Shown piece by piece: positions 13,001 through 26,800 of a stretch of DNA of 64,000 nt. Position 1 is the stretch's first letter; every line of letters starts with the position of its first letter. The notes beneath the pieces were generated by a model. That model was not told the origin of the DNA and made no database searches. It saw only the letters and a program-made list of their open reading frames with translations. This stretch comes from Onchidella celtica (taxonomy: Eukaryota > Mollusca > Gastropoda > Systellommatophora > Onchidiidae). A program made the position numbers and the translations under genes. The DNA lies in NCBI GenBank assembly GCA_963931925.1, contig OZ007579.1:37741566-37805565 (forward strand), in the 5' to 3' direction.

Positions 13001-14510
13001 ACAGTTAACTGATTGAAGTCTCTCAAACCAGAAATGTTTTGACTGAGTGTAAAAATGGCAGGTCAACCACCATCAGTTCGTTTGGGTACCAATATCATAG
13101 TGTGTATATGAAATAATGTACAAACTGTCATTCAAAAAGACACATTCCTGTAAATGAAGACTTATAAAACAAGAGTGCTTTGAACTTCAGAATTGCCATT
13201 CATAAATCAATGCCCTTCCTGCTACAGAAAAGTGATGACTAAAATCCTTTAAAATTCATTGTTCTCTAGAAATTATTATTATCATTATTGTGTTCTCAGA
13301 TCATTTAAAGATTTTGTTTAACTGCAAAAACCCTGTAGGTGTAAGAGATCTCTCATGAAATCACAACTTATTATCTCAAACAAGCAAGCTGTCTATATGC
13401 AACATACCTTTGATGATGGCTGACTGACACAGCACTTTCCACTATCTACAAAATAATAATCTCACTCTCCACATCATGCACAACTATACAGGAGGTCAAC
13501 TGCTGGAGAAATACAGCCTCAATCTGGTCACGGTGTTAGGTAAAAATCTCAAGAATCTAGAAAGGTGAGTGTGTGGCTAATAATTCCTGCTACAGCCATT
13601 TCTGCCTTGACTGTCACTGAACTGTAATGAAAGTGTCCTTATGCAGCAGTTGCCTTTCAATACAACCTACATTGCATATCTGGTACAAAATCACAACTGA
13701 TCAATTATGCCACACAAAGGCAGAGCAACGTAACTGACAGCATGGCTTTTTCCTACTTTATTGTTTTTATGAACTTGTCTCATACATAATTCTTTTACGT
13801 CAAAGGCAGATGGATGTATCTGCTAACGATACAGTAGTTTCTAGTGTAGCCAAACTCATAAACAAAAGCATTTATATATGGCTATGCCACACGCTTTTTT
13901 GTGTTTTTCTCAAAAGTATGAAATTGAGCACATACGTCACTCTGCCTCTGCACGGCCGAATTGTAAGAAATCTGCACCATAATCATAGTCGTATTGAAGG
14001 GGGTAGTAAGTATTGAAAGTGCACTTTGTCAACGACAATAGGACAAAATTATACGACTGTCGTCCATTTTCCAAACCTTATGGTTATTTATGTTTCTCAC
14101 TGCCCTCACAATCAAACATCCAAGTTCGTTTCGTCATATCTCATTCAGTGAGACAATTCAACATAACTGAGCCACTCTTGCAGGGACCATTCATTATGTC
14201 AAAAATAATCCTACAACCAAATGGCTGCAGTGAGTCACCATCAATCTTTCATATTGCACCTTTTCAGTCCAGTCTATGTATCCGGGACTGAAATAAAGAC
14301 AAGGAACCAACCATTACTCTGGAAAAAAAAAATACTTTCTTTCACAAATGCACTATTCCCCGGATACAAAAAATAAAACAGGGTTTCAGGAGACCAAAGT
14401 TGAGCATTTGTTGGTAACGCTGAAAAAAAATAATCTTTTTTTCGTGTGTACATTTGTCATGTAACACTTAAAGTTTTGAACAATACCAAACTAACAAAAT
14501 CAAATCATCT
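10056..14510. other. Intergenic DNA, no recognisable gene
   Basis: AT-rich sequence with A/T homopolymers and short frames on both strands, none resembling a known protein or flanked by convincing splice sites. Confidence 0.55.
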
Positions 14511-14511
14511 A

Positions 14512-14517
14512 TTTATT
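14512..14517 (-). promoter_or_regulatory. Candidate polyadenylation signal of TBCEL
   Basis: TTTATT on the plus strand is AATAAA on the minus strand, about 113 bp past the TBCEL stop codon. Confidence 0.5.
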
Positions 14518-14629
14518 ATTTTATAATGGTAAACACTGAATGTCTGGTGTCCATCCACCACTTACGGCCATGGGGTTTTCGGAGGCAATTTATACATAAA
14601 CAATAAGAAAATGAATCACTATCAGTGAA

Positions 14630-14801
14630 TTATGACATGAAATTGTCCTTCAGGTAGTAGTCTCGGACATCCACATGAATCTCATCTCCATCAGCAAAGT
14701 CAAATCTGGACATAGGCAGGGACTCGCAGCGTAACTCTATCAGTTCCCTCTCGTACTCGGGGTGGGAGGGCCCACATGAATGATGGTACATGACGAAACA
14801 C
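14630..14801 (-). CDS. TBCEL: TBCEL exon 9, ubiquitin-like domain C-terminal half and stop
   Basis: It starts after GCAG and encodes CFVMYHHSCGPS, then FDFADGDEIHVDVRD, and ends at TAA 14630-14632. Confidence 0.85.
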
Positions 14802-17800
14802 CTGCGGAAAGGGAAACCACAATTAAAATTGAATTTCCACAAATTAAACCACATTTAAAGCAACCAGTTGACCTGCTATATCCACTGAGGCTCTCAGTTA
14901 CATCAACTCCAACAAACAATATCTAAGGTGCCATTCTCTGTCGTACACCAATGCAACAATCATGTCATCACTGCTTTGTGATAATGGCATATGTCAGACT
15001 TCTGCCAAAGGCAACTGATGGTCCACTGCATTCCTGTACTTGAAGCCTATCAGATAATACTAAAGAAAAAGAAATGCACCAATAGGAAAATTAACCATCA
15101 AATAAAATCATAATTGCATAAGTCACTAAATGACATGAAAGTTTTTTCTTAACCCATACCCCCCGCGCTACCCGTAAAGCCCACTGCCCGGTCAGTGACC
15201 TTACTCACGGAGAATCTTATCTGGGGTCACTGACCCGTGCCGCTAGACGATGACCACATACGCTGTCCACGTGGTTCGGTTTCTATTGATCGGTATGAAA
15301 ACATTCACTGCTATGCCTTATCACGCTTGATAATGAATTAACCAGCAAAACCTTAGTCTGTCAGTCTCTAACCAATGATCTGACTTATGATTCCAAGCTG
15401 ATAGCTGTAGTTTTCGTGAGAACGCAGCGTAATAACAAGCCACGCCCTCCCAAGCCCTACACAAATGGTTTCATCCTGATTGACACATACTAATAAACCA
15501 ATGTGGGCATTTGGGGCAAAGACTATTTCAGAGCTTGGTTCTGATTGGTTCTTAGATACAGACAACTCCAGATGGTGGTCAGCTTGTGAGAAAATGAGAT
15601 AATATTGCATATTTGTTGAGCAACAGTTCGCATGTCGAAGTTACATCTTTTGAAAGTGTGGGGAGAGCCTTTGAAAGCTTAGTCTTTGTGATTCCGACCA
15701 GTGGTTCACTGGTTAACATGTCGATGTCACAATGCGTTTGATTTAGAAGAGATACAGTGAACAATAACACGGTGGTTACGTCTCAAAAAGGTCAGTGACC
15801 CGACGCGTGAACATACGGCTTGCGCGTGGTGCGGTCAGCTTGACCTGGGCGACTTTTGCCGCCCGTGCGGCGTGAGCGCTTGCAAGTCAATACCGACTAT
15901 TGCCACCCCACGCAAGGTGAGGGTTAATATCCCAATGGTGTCAAAAATGAGTTAGGCCTTTTGCGTAGAGCAGTGATGATGTGGAGCTTGACTGATGGAA
16001 TACAAGGACATCTGATTTTGCATCCATTTATCTATTCTCTGATCATGTGCTCAGGTGTTCAAACCCAATGCAAACTGATTAAAGAAGAAAATATTTAACT
16101 GCCAAGACGCAATACTTGACATTTATTACCAAATTACAATTGAGTTCAATTTTTGCGTCCATACCTTCAGTGCACTATTCAAAATAAATAGATATGAATT
16201 AATAATAAAAACAAATATTAACAAGCCATGACTACTAGCTCAAATGGTCTGCTTTGTTGTTCCTTTTTCCAATGTGTCAAAATCTGAAGCTTGAATAATT
16301 TTACTCATTTAAAAACAACAAATTTATTTTAAACAAAAAAAATTGCTTCATTACATGCATATCTAATGTACAGCCAAGGAACTCAAAAAATTTCATTTTA
16401 GGTGCATAATCAAGCATTTCATCACTTTATTCTTCTGTTTCAACCACCATCACTCACCTCTGAGGCAATCCCAAGGTCTGAGAGATCAAGATCCTCAGTT
16501 TCCCAACAGGCTCCACCAGATGAATTTTACGGGTGAATTTTTCCACACCTTTACATAAAAACTTTAGGTCGGCCCATTCCTGGTAACCTGCCCTTAGATC
16601 AATGTCTACCAGTTTGACAGGAGGACCTGTACACAAACAATAGAAACCACAAGTTACAGCCCAGAACGAAAGGATTTGCTGAGACATGGTGAGGGTTTCA
16701 AGGACAATACTGAATATCAGAGTGGTTTGAGAAATAAAATGCACCTGGAATATGTTATAATTAGGTATTCTTATTGCTAGCTTTGGAATCCAGCATCATA
16801 CAATACAAAGCTTAAAGCCACACCCTGACCACTGCACCACCCATCATTTTCTACCCTCTATACATGGTATTCCCCGAGAAACAGAATACTCAAGTATTCC
16901 TTCTTCTAATTTTAGCTGCGAGCACGGTGAACAGTGAGTCTCGGGTTCAAGTCAGCTGACAGTAAGGGCCTGCATACAACAAGAAGTGTTCACACCACAG
17001 GTCATGTGCTTGTGAAAAAAAGGGATCGGAGGTGAGCAGTCAGTGGCACAAAGCAAAAACTAAAAAAAATGGAGTCCAGCACTATAGGCCTATAATACAA
17101 GCTGAAAAGTCACACCCTGCATGGACACCCCAGACCAACCACTGCCCCGCCCGTCACTTTGTACCCTCTCTACACGGTATTCCTGTGGTCTAATTTTAGC
17201 CGCAAGCACTGTGAATAGCATATATCAGCTGACAGCAGTGGCCTACATACATCAGGAAGTGTTCACATCATGGGTCATGTACTCGTGAAAAAAGGGGTCG
17301 GTAGCGAGCAGACACCAACATAAAGTAAACTAAAAAAAATTGAAAAAACATTAGCAATAAAAAAATCTAAACTTTGGTGCACCCTCCACGGTATTTGAAA
17401 CTTACATGCAAAATTCGGTTTGCCTAATTGGTGGCTTAATAAAAAAACCTTTCGTGTTCAAAGGTCAAGAATTTGTGGGTTACATATATATTAGATAGAT
17501 ACAGATCTTTCTTTGGATGTGACCAGTTTTATTAGCTGATAAAGAAAAAAATGAACATGAACAAGATGTTAGGGGACTGACCGTGTTTCTTCACCAGTGA
17601 ATGATAGAATTCTGGCTTCTCCTCCTTATCCATGAAATGTCTGAGATAAAAGTTTTCTGCTTTGTCTCTCTCCATGCTAGACACTTCGCTCCCATTCAAC
17701 ACACTGACTTCAGGAAGACTGAAATATCAAAGTTAGGAATCAGTATTTATCTATATTAATATCATGTTTATTACATATTTGAGTTTCCTCATAAATGCAG

Positions 17801-20800
17801 ATAATTTTGGCTTCTCTTCATTCAAGCCTGGCTATGAGAAAAATTAAGAGCAAAATAATGGAGCCAGTGGCAACAAATCTATTTGTCTTAACCAAGCGAA
17901 TCCACTCTTATCTACAAGTTGCATCTTGCTGATTTGAGAACAATCAAAGCCCTCTGAATGAGATACACTGTACAAACAAATACCAAACTGTCACAAGGGT
18001 CCTTCCATAGAGTATATACACTTGAGGAGGGGAGGGGGGAAGGAAGTGTACATAAGCTTTTCAGATATGGTAATGAATTAAAACTGAGCAGGAAAAAAGG
18101 CAAGGAGGGGGTGAAAAAAGAAGAGGAATGCATATGTTACACAATGAATTTGTGGGGAAAAGGAAATGTTTCTGATGTAACAGACCAAGCAAAATGAGCT
18201 TTTTTTTTGTCTTAAAATCATTAAAATGAAGTGTACACACTTTAAGATGGGCCCCTAATTCATTTCAATCAGCTATAAATCTGCGTGCATCACTGAAACA
18301 ACAGGACATTTACAAACTCTGCCAAACTCAAGATATTCCGGCCCGGTAAGGTTATACATGTCTTACCTGGCAATGTACAGCTTCCTTCTGTCATCTGAGT
18401 TCACACTGGAATACAATGGATTGTTCTGGAACGTGAAGAGAAAAGAAGTCCAGAAGCAGAGAAATTTAGAAAGCAGTGGACATGTCCAGTGTATTCCTAC
18501 TGGTATTTAACAAAATTCGGTACCAAGTCTGTCATTATGACTGAATCTAATTACAATTTGCACAATCAAAATATGTATGGCCATATCCCACATAAGATCA
18601 TTTCACTGGCTTTTCCAGATAAAATCATACAAGCTGAAGCACAACTGATCCCACATACTTGTGTAGAATCATGTTCTGACCCAAATTCAAGAAAGAGTCC
18701 TGGATGAGTTTAACCACGTGCTGACTCAGGGAATGAATGAGATACATGTCTGCCCATTTTTCAGCTACCCTTTCATGGAAAATCCGAACGAACATTACTC
18801 TTTTGGACAGAAAATATGTTCTGGTGCTACCTAACTATTGTAGCACATATGCATATAACGGTAGAATGCGCATATCCGCCATCTTTAGTGTCCGGACCCA
18901 CCCACCACCATGGCGATTATGGCACTGGTTTTGATTCGTTGGCTGATTTTCACTGCGAGGCACAGGAGGCGCCATGAACCAACTGGCGGCAAGCTAAAAG
19001 TAGGTCGCTACAGTGAACAATGCCACGTGTGTACATGTTCAATGGGAAACATTCAGTCAATTCTTTCACTTGTTTACATGGATGGTAGGGAATCTGATCA
19101 GCTTGGATCCATCCTTTCCACCCCTGTCACAGCAATCAACTAAAATGCACCTAACAGGCATTTTAACCGCTTAGACATATCTCGAAGTTACACTAATCAG
19201 CTGATCCACCAGCCATCTTTAGCGGTAGAAGAACAAAACAAAAACACTCAGTGACATCGTGCGCATTCTACCTATATACTTCTTCAACATTTCAAAATCT
19301 AGATGCTCTGAATACAGAACATGAACAGAGTACCCAAAGAGACCGTGAAGGGCACAATGTGGCCGTTGACGTGCCATAAAACTCAACTCAAACATGAAAT
19401 ATTTCAGTGCTCTGTCATCCATGCAGACTTCTACAACTGATATATACTGATATTTAGCTAAGTGAGTAAGCCAGAGACTGAGTCAGTTGGGGAGGAAAGG
19501 AGGGTGGCTCTACTAGATCCCAGATCTTGTTACCTTCAGTCTCAGGTTGGTCAGCTTGGGGAATAATGAAAATGCTTTCAGGTGTGTCCAGTGGTTCAAG
19601 TTGGCACTGCTGAGACACAGCATCTGGAGGTGCTGGAATGGTTCGGCAGCTTTCTCCTGTGCTGTATCCGTTGACACTGGATGATGATGATGATGGTGGT
19701 GATGGTGCTGGTGGTTGTGGTGGTGCTTGTCTTGATGATGGTCAGTATCACATTTGTTCTGTACACCAAACAGGGTTTTATTGTCATGTGGACGACAGTG
19801 TAACAGTGTTGTATCTGTGTTACTTGTCCCATCTTTCTTGTCTGCCAACTGATTGTTGTCATGTCCACCAGCTAGAGTCCCTGAAATGGCATTTTGTGAC
19901 ATTGTGGAATTGTCTGTCTTGTTTAATTTGCTACTTTGTACACAGGAATGTAAAGATGAACTATTATCTAGTCTGACCATGTCCCGACTTGAAGCATTTG
20001 ACTCCTCATTACTCACACCATGAGGACTTCTCTGCTGTTCAGTCTCACAGCCTGTACATGTGTCACTCTCAGGTTTACAAGTATCAGATGTGAAGTCAGT
20101 CCCTTCCAACATTCCATTGTTGTTATTCGTATTGAGATTTGACTGTGGAAACCGCTGGTCCTGAGTGTGGGATGCCAGCACAGCTGAATCACTTGTGGAC
20201 TGGACAGGGGTCAGATCTAATTCATCAAACATCATGACCGCACGAGGAGTGTAATCTGCACCACCGTTAAGGAAAGTACAAAGGAAAGGGCCATCATCCA
20301 ATTCCTCTGATTGTGAAATGTGATTTGCGCAACTTTTCTCTTCCGCTTTCAATGCTGATGTGCTGTGCCATTGATGTGCCTCATTCATTGTTTCTGTGTG
20401 GACATCTGATGTCCGAACATCAGAATTGTGGGAACTGACGACAGTGACATGTGCAGAACCTGAATGTGAAAGTGTTGGCTGGGAGGAAAAGGTTGTAGGT
20501 CCAGGGGGTTCCTCATCAAAGTTGATGCTGCTGATGATGTCATATAAAAATGCTTCAGCAGCTATTCTATGCCAGTCCTCTGACTCATCGTCTGTGTCTT
20601 CATTGTTATTGTCACCATTCACACTTTCATCATCCAGAAATGTATCACTAAATGGACCCAAAAATGCAAAAGTGTTACAGTCTGGGTTGTCAAAAGCTGC
20701 CCTGTTAGTTTCTCTTTTGTGGCTGTTGTTGAAATTTTTATTGGACACACCATCATCACAGTGACCTGTGGACATGTTGAGAGAATCATCTGCTTCAGGA

Positions 20801-23800
20801 GTTGTAGCACCATCACTCTCTCCATCACTGCCACTCGAATAATCTGACTCTGTATGGCGACCAAATCTACTGACAGGTCTATCATCATCCTCATTGTCAC
20901 CATCATCATATACGTCCAATTCCTCTTCATCATCTGAATTCTGCAGATCATCAGGCACCATGTGATCGTCGTAGTCACCAATAATGTCTATGCCATCCAG
21001 GTGATCAACATTACACCTGTTATCTGCCTTGTCTAAAATTGCATCATTGTCTGACTCTGGAACTGAGGTCAATTGTTCTGACATCTGGAACTCCTTCGTG
21101 CTTTGGGCATTGACTGGGATTTCTGTGCCATGTTTTTCCACATCATCACCATCTTGATCGTAGAAAACATTGCTGACTGGATTCCCAGACAGAATTAAGT
21201 ACTTCAGATGGGGCAGATGACGTAGTTTCCATACTTCAGACCACCTGTTTAAATAAAACCAGTTAGGTCTTCGGTCACTAAAAAGACTGACCAACAACAC
21301 TATGGTCTAGAAATGGAAAGAAAACAAACAGATGTGCAAAAAATAGGGACAGAAAACAAATCACTGGCAAAGCTCACCAAAAATAATCAAATAAAATGTT
21401 TTTCATTACAGGGCTTGGTCATGGCAGAAATGAAAATCATACAATCAGTAAAATTCTAATGAAGAAAAAGGACTAATTCAAACTTTCAAAGAATGTTTTC
21501 ATAAACTTCTGGCATTACAAATCCATGAAAGCTCTTTAACTCATGCAATAATCAGTATAACCATATTATTAAAAAATTCTGAAAGCGAAAGGGTGCTTTC
21601 CTGTGAATAGATCTAGAACACACAGACAAACAGGCTGCACAGCCAAGACAAATTCAAAAACACCAATAATAACCAAATACACATATACATCAATACTCAT
21701 ACTCATACATACTTTCTAACATAAACAAAATCTTCAAATTTTTAATATTCAAACCACTGATGTATGTACAATTTACCAACTCACTGAGATATTTCATTGT
21801 TGTTCAGCCTCAGACACTCCAGGCATGAAAATGCACCATCTCTGATACTGTGCTCTACACTGGACAACTCCGCATAACCTGATTAGACAAACAAAAACAA
21901 AAAGTTATGACATAAAAATCCACTGCTCTAGACTCAAAAGGATTTCTTACTGCTAAATAAGTCTAAATCTCGACCCAAATTTGGATGATAGATCCCTCTC
22001 AAACTCAAGAACATAAATCTAGTGATAATTAAACCTGCATGTCTTAGTGGCCAATTGGTCGGAGAGCTGCGTAAAAGTCTGACTATTATAATATTAGGAT
22101 TTATTCAGAAAATAATGATAAGGGATCAAGACTTTTAAACTTACTTAGGATGAGACTATATATCAAAGTCTGTGTTTGAGAAAGTGGCGAATGCAGGGAC
22201 TGCATTTGAAATGGACAGATTTCACTGACCTATGACATGAGACAGGGCACAAAGAAACATAAAGGTTTTGGGAGGGTTTGTTTATATACTGTATTTTTGA
22301 CTGCTGGTGGTTCTTTATGTTCTCCACCTTGCAAACAAGACACAAGTTGAGACTTCTAGAAATGTCACTGAACATTTGGTCCAAAGTAAACATATAAAAG
22401 CAAGTGTTATTCTTTACTTATAAGAAGCTGTGAAAAAGACACATACTGTACTGCAAAAGTGCCATTAGATGGTGGCACTAAATCAATCATGACAGTTTGT
22501 TACCAGCAGGAAGCTACACAGATTAAGAATCTGACCCAGGCAGATTCCCCATCCAGGCCAAATGACTGCATCAAAGATCTGCCAAGCTGTAAAATGCTAT
22601 GGCACAATGACAAAGATAAAAAAAAAAGGTACAGAAATTCACAACAGTCCTGAACTCACTGTTGCCACATAAGTGAAGTTCTTTCAATGCAGGCATAATC
22701 TGTGACAGTCTCACCATCTCTTCAATTTTTACACCAGTGTAATTGAGAGCTAAATTCTCCACTGACAGTTCTGCATCTGGTAATGTGTCAGCCTGATATT
22801 GAAAAAAAAATCCATGACAATGATAAGATGAAGGATTGTTATCAGCAGCATCATGACATTCATCTATGTTATATTACTAAAACAATAATTCTGCTGCTAT
22901 CCATCTCGTTCATGTGTACATAAGAAACTTCTTTGCTTTGTTTCTACATTTTCCGTGACGTAATACATAAAAATTCAGTTCTTCTTATAAGATGTTAAAA
23001 ATTAACTGACACCATGTCAAATATTATGGAAAAGATATTTGTGTTTGAAATCATACAAGCAGAAAGACGCCTGACTTTCACTGGAAAAATCCACATCCTG
23101 GATTCCAGGGCAAGGCAATGGAATTGGTAATTCAGTTGTCTTGTAACTTTTTATCAACAAAGCAATACTTTCCTATACAGAAACCACATTATAAATTCGG
23201 CAAAAATACACTTAATATTACAACTACCTTTATGCATTTCAGCATGACACCGCAAGCCCTATGTTACATTCAAGTTGACATCTGAAATTTCACCTAAGAT
23301 ATTACATAAATTATATATTAATGCAGAAAATTAGCCTAAAAATTGCCTCACATTATAAAAAACTAAAATAAAAATCTATAAAAATTTTAAAAGTTCAGCC
23401 CACACAATTATGCTCCTGTGTCCAGGCAAAGGACAATTCTGGAACTTTGAGAGACCAATCTAAAGGATCCCTTGGCTTCCATACTGTCATGACTTACTGG
23501 ATTTAAACGTAATTTGTTCAGGCTGACATTGACAAACTTGACTCTGGGCAAGTGACTCAGAATGTCCAGAAGCTCTGACCAGTTTTCTAGAAGGTTGTTG
23601 GCTAGGTCAAGGTCCACGACATTTGGACACAAAGAGGTCAAGCCTTGATGGGGGATGTCAGCTCGGGTCACATTCATCTCATTCAGAACCTGGGCAATGG
23701 CAAAAAAAAAAAACAGAACATGTTGACACAGTGTTTGACAACAGAAAAAGCATCAACTAACTAAGGTGTGATGGGTTGATGGGGCAGAACCCCTGACAAG

Positions 23801-26800
23801 AGCAGGGTGAACTTCAAATTTTCTGAAGGTCATCAGATACAGGGTCTCTGTCTCTTGATTAGTCTCCATCTCTCTTCTTCTCCTCAAAGATGTTTCTCAA
23901 CTGTTTTTTTTTAAAAATGAATAAATTAAAAATTCATGTCTGAGCGGGTATTATACAGGGCAAAGACTGTTACATTCATGGTGAAAAGAGATAAATCAGT
24001 CTCCATACACAGACGTATATTCAACTAATAGCCAACCTATATTCCAACTACTACATGTATTACACCAAACCACTCATGATCCCCCACATCAATATCAGTC
24101 AGTATTGGTTCATTTCTTTATCTCCTCACTCTGCATCCCCCCTGCCCTGTCTGATCATGTCTTTCTGTGCAGAACTCCTAGGTTTAATTGCACTCATTTA
24201 CACCCCACCCCCCACTCCCCCCCCCCCCCCCCCCCCCCACGACAGATATGACAAAGAAAGAACATGGCTATCCTGTAAGCCAGCCTTTATTTTCATTGTC
24301 ACACACTAATAAGTCTGAACTGAGAATCAGTAATCAAATCATCCACTCTATTCCAACAACAGAACATGATAAATATTCAATTTCTGATGTCATGGTCCAT
24401 TAATGATCAGATAACAACAGGCATGGCCTAGACACTGTAGTTTGGAACTGTTTTGTTATGTAATAATAGACAGATAAGAAGTCAAATCTATCAAGTAGAA
24501 ACACCACATCTAAAATTCTACATTTAAAATGAAAATGGACATGTCAGAGGTGAACAATCTGGAGTTATCAAAACTCTTAGAAGAATGGCCTTGAAGATTA
24601 AACCGAAGTTACCCATAGCTTTATGTCAAGGAAAAACGGTCGAGCTACAGGTAAGACCAAAAGTCTCTCCCTCTACCACCATATGCAGCATTAATGACAT
24701 AGGGTCTGTCTGTTCCTCTTTGTGAGCTATTTATGTGAGTCCAAGTAGCTCAGTTCACCAAAAAAAAAGTGATAAAACATTTTTTTAAATAAATGTTTTC
24801 ATGAAGTATCAAAACCAGATTCAAGTTTATTCAAATTACTGAGTCATTTGGTGACAGTTTTAGAATAGATTACAATATTTTCTACACATACAGGGTGTTC
24901 AAAAAACGCAGGGGAAAATCATCAGGTCTGAATTTCTTTACACAAAGATCAGATTTATTTGAAAGACACTTAAATAACCAAGATTAATTCTGAATGACCT
25001 CAAAAGCCATTAATTTTTATTCAAACCAGAAAATGTGTATATATATTTGCAATTAGTTTTCTTTTTCACTGTTTGCCATCAGTACCACTTAAACAACAAC
25101 TTAGGTGTTCTGTCCTATTATCAAGGAATCTACGCTTTGCCCGACACCATTAACTTTATCACCAAGCCTGAAGCATGACACTGTTCTATATTTAGTAATC
25201 CACAAAGATCTTGTGGTGACAAAGACAAGCCAATGAACTGGAACAGTGCCAGACTACCTAGAAAGATCATGTTATGACTCATGGTTTAAAGGGACTGGGT
25301 CTAGCTTGACTGGTTATTGGCTTGCCCTTTGTGGATAAATACACCTAACCTAATCTGGCCTTGAGTCATATTGCCTAAAATGTGGCTATACCAGGGGTTG
25401 CAAAAGTTGGAGCAGAAAAACTCATACATTACTAAGTCACTCCTACTAGTCATAACTCTGGCAGACTGCTTGTTTCTTTGACAGACAAGTGTTATATTAT
25501 GTCGTCTACAAATCGCTTTGTGATTTTGATTTTTCCTGCGCATGTACTTTCAAGTTTCCTGGGACATCTCTCTGCAGTTTAGAAAATGTTACAGACATTG
25601 CAGAAAACTTTTGAAATAAAACAGAAATACATGTACTTTACTTTTTATTTGTAGGATTATATACATAATTGAATCTCAATTGTCCTGAGATCTAATTCTG
25701 AGATAATATTAGTAGTAACTATTACTGTCTTATATTAGTTGTAAACAAAAATTCCACCACTGGAGTAGAAAACTACTTTATATCCAGTTTGTTCGTAACA
25801 CCAAATTGCAGGCAAGCTGACCTCTGAAGACCCTGAAATTTCTTTTCTGAATTGACATCACAGCCTGCTACAACAGCCCTGGTGAACATTTATCTAAACT
25901 AGACATAGGCAACCTAGAGCCTGCGGGGCTAATCCAGCCTGCCAAGCTATTTTGGCAGGTCCCTGGCATTGATTGAAAATTACACAGTGATCACTGTGCC
26001 ATTAAGAGATGTAAAACACACATACCCACTCCATCTCCCATCCAAATCAAAAAAGAAATTTTCTTTAAGAATCAACATCCAAATAAATAACATGTCATTA
26101 AAAGACAGACTTGAATATGAGATGAAATAATCCAGCACTCTGCATCCTTATATATTTTAAGTCTGGCTGTTCCTATGAAAATTTGCCCATGTCTGATCTA
26201 TTCATCCAGAATAAAAGTGATGGAGTTCCATCCAACATAGTGCTGTAACCCCTGGAGAATACAGAGATTCAAACTACCTAGTGATCCCTGCTGGTGGTCA
26301 GTCACAGAAACCAGTTAAAAGGTGCAATTGTAATCCTTCATGAAAAACAATTAGTCAGCAAAATACTGTGTGGAAAATAATTTTGAAAAACAAGCAGGGA
26401 TTCATAGTGCACATTCAAGAAACTGAGTTACTAGCTTGCACACTGACCACTGCAGTCAAATTCAGCTGTGGATGTAAATACTTCAACCAGTCAAAAGTCA
26501 AGAAAACAAATCATTGGGAACCCCAAAACAAGACAGGCTACATAGAAAGAATATTTCCTGAAAGTATTTAAGGCAAAAGAGTGACTTGAACAGATACCTT
26601 TGTATCAAGATTAAAATGTGACGACAATTACATAATATGGCAAGACAGTGAAAGGCCTAGACTTAGAAGAATTTTATTTTTCCCAATTTTGCTTTTATAG
26701 CCCAAATCTTCTGGGCCCAGACTTCAGCTGCAGTCAGTCTGCTGACACGGGGAAAACGTACCAGTTCATCATGATGATTTTACATAATATATCACTTAAA

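Noticed and set aside
16916-16960. B-box-like GGTTCAAGTC as a tRNA or SINE
   Set aside because: No A box at the right distance and no cloverleaf.
24055-24309. Plus-strand frame with a poly-Pro run
   Set aside because: Produced by the poly-C tract.
24891-24920. Mariner-like end CAGGGTGTTCAAAAAA next to TA
   Set aside because: No matching inverted end was found downstream, so no element can be delimited.
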